From the NCBI GenBank assembly GCA_043818395.1, contig JBDRFZ010000044.1, forward strand, positions 1-47,497: a stretch of DNA of 47,497 bases, in the 5' to 3' direction. A program made the translations under genes and the position numbers. Positions within the stretch are counted from its first letter, which is position 1, and each line of letters begins with the position of its first letter. The DNA is from JBDRFZ01 sp043818395 (GTDB lineage Bacteria > Patescibacteriota > Patescibacteriia > 2-12-FULL-60-25). The notes below the pieces were generated by a model. That model ran no database searches and was not told the origin of the DNA. It worked only from the letters and a program-made list of their open reading frames with translations. This document shows, one piece after another, positions 47,497 to 47,497 of this stretch.

Positions 47497-47497
47497 G

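Noticed and set aside
1..47497. CRISPR array
   Set aside because: No regularly spaced direct repeats or cas genes were seen. The only clear repeats are those listed.

Overview
The window looks like a chromosomal segment of a Candidate Phyla Radiation (Patescibacteria) bacterium. The main evidence is the ribosomal protein block at 9080-24829. It runs rpsL-rpsG-fusA-[small gene]-tuf-rpsJ-rplC...rpsE-rplO-secY in near-canonical order, but rplO follows rpsE directly and rpmD (uL30) is absent, a known CPR hallmark. Other support: genes are tightly packed with many 4-nt ATGA overlaps, there is little biosynthesis, and most housekeeping genes lack a Shine-Dalgarno (SD) sequence. TGA is used as a stop (rplW, adk and map starts overlap TGA stops), so this is not a TGA-recoded lineage such as Gracilibacteria. 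I cannot place it to phylum.

Layout. 1-2671: a possible insertion-sequence end, then a minus-strand PEP-utilizing (rifampin-phosphotransferase-like) enzyme just downstream of tRNA-Pro. 2839-9024: CDP-alcohol phosphatidyltransferase, HU, two unknown proteins, a LOG-family protein, bL28 (minus), an M50 intramembrane protease and a large membrane protein. 9080-24829: the str, S10 and spc ribosomal genes, ending at a terminator after secY. An unusual structured gap of about 325 nt separates rpsJ from rplC. 24955-29420: a DUF2325-like gene, then a coupled run of presenilin-like protease, adk, map, ruvX and recO. 29513-35666: asnS and aspS with unknown or envelope-anchored genes between them. 35742-39232: scpA-scpB-dacA overlapping by 4 nt, then a glycosyltransferase. 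39258-43820: three tRNAs. Between tRNA-Met(CAT) and tRNA-Leu lies a two-gene cassette (membrane tandem rhodanese plus a second PEP-utilizing enzyme) bracketed by a perfect 21-bp direct repeat starting at the tRNA 3' end. 44114-47497: parA-parB facing a convergent minus-strand rel, then a partial gene.

How the genes work together. The core is translation (ribosomal proteins, EF-G, EF-Tu, two aminoacyl-tRNA synthetases, tRNAs), protein export and maturation (SecY, MetAP, two intramembrane proteases), chromosome handling (HU, ScpAB, ParAB, RuvX, RecO) and stringent control (Rel). Two initiation styles are visible. Core genes have -10-like hexamers 2-11 nt before ATG (leaderless or nearly so), or sit without SD inside operons. 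Several unrecognised stand-alone genes carry strong SD sequences.

The best leads for something undescribed are the tRNA-bracketed rhodanese/PEP-enzyme cassette with its paralogue beside tRNA-Pro, the structured rpsJ-rplC gap, the initiator tRNA with C33, and the split in initiation signals.
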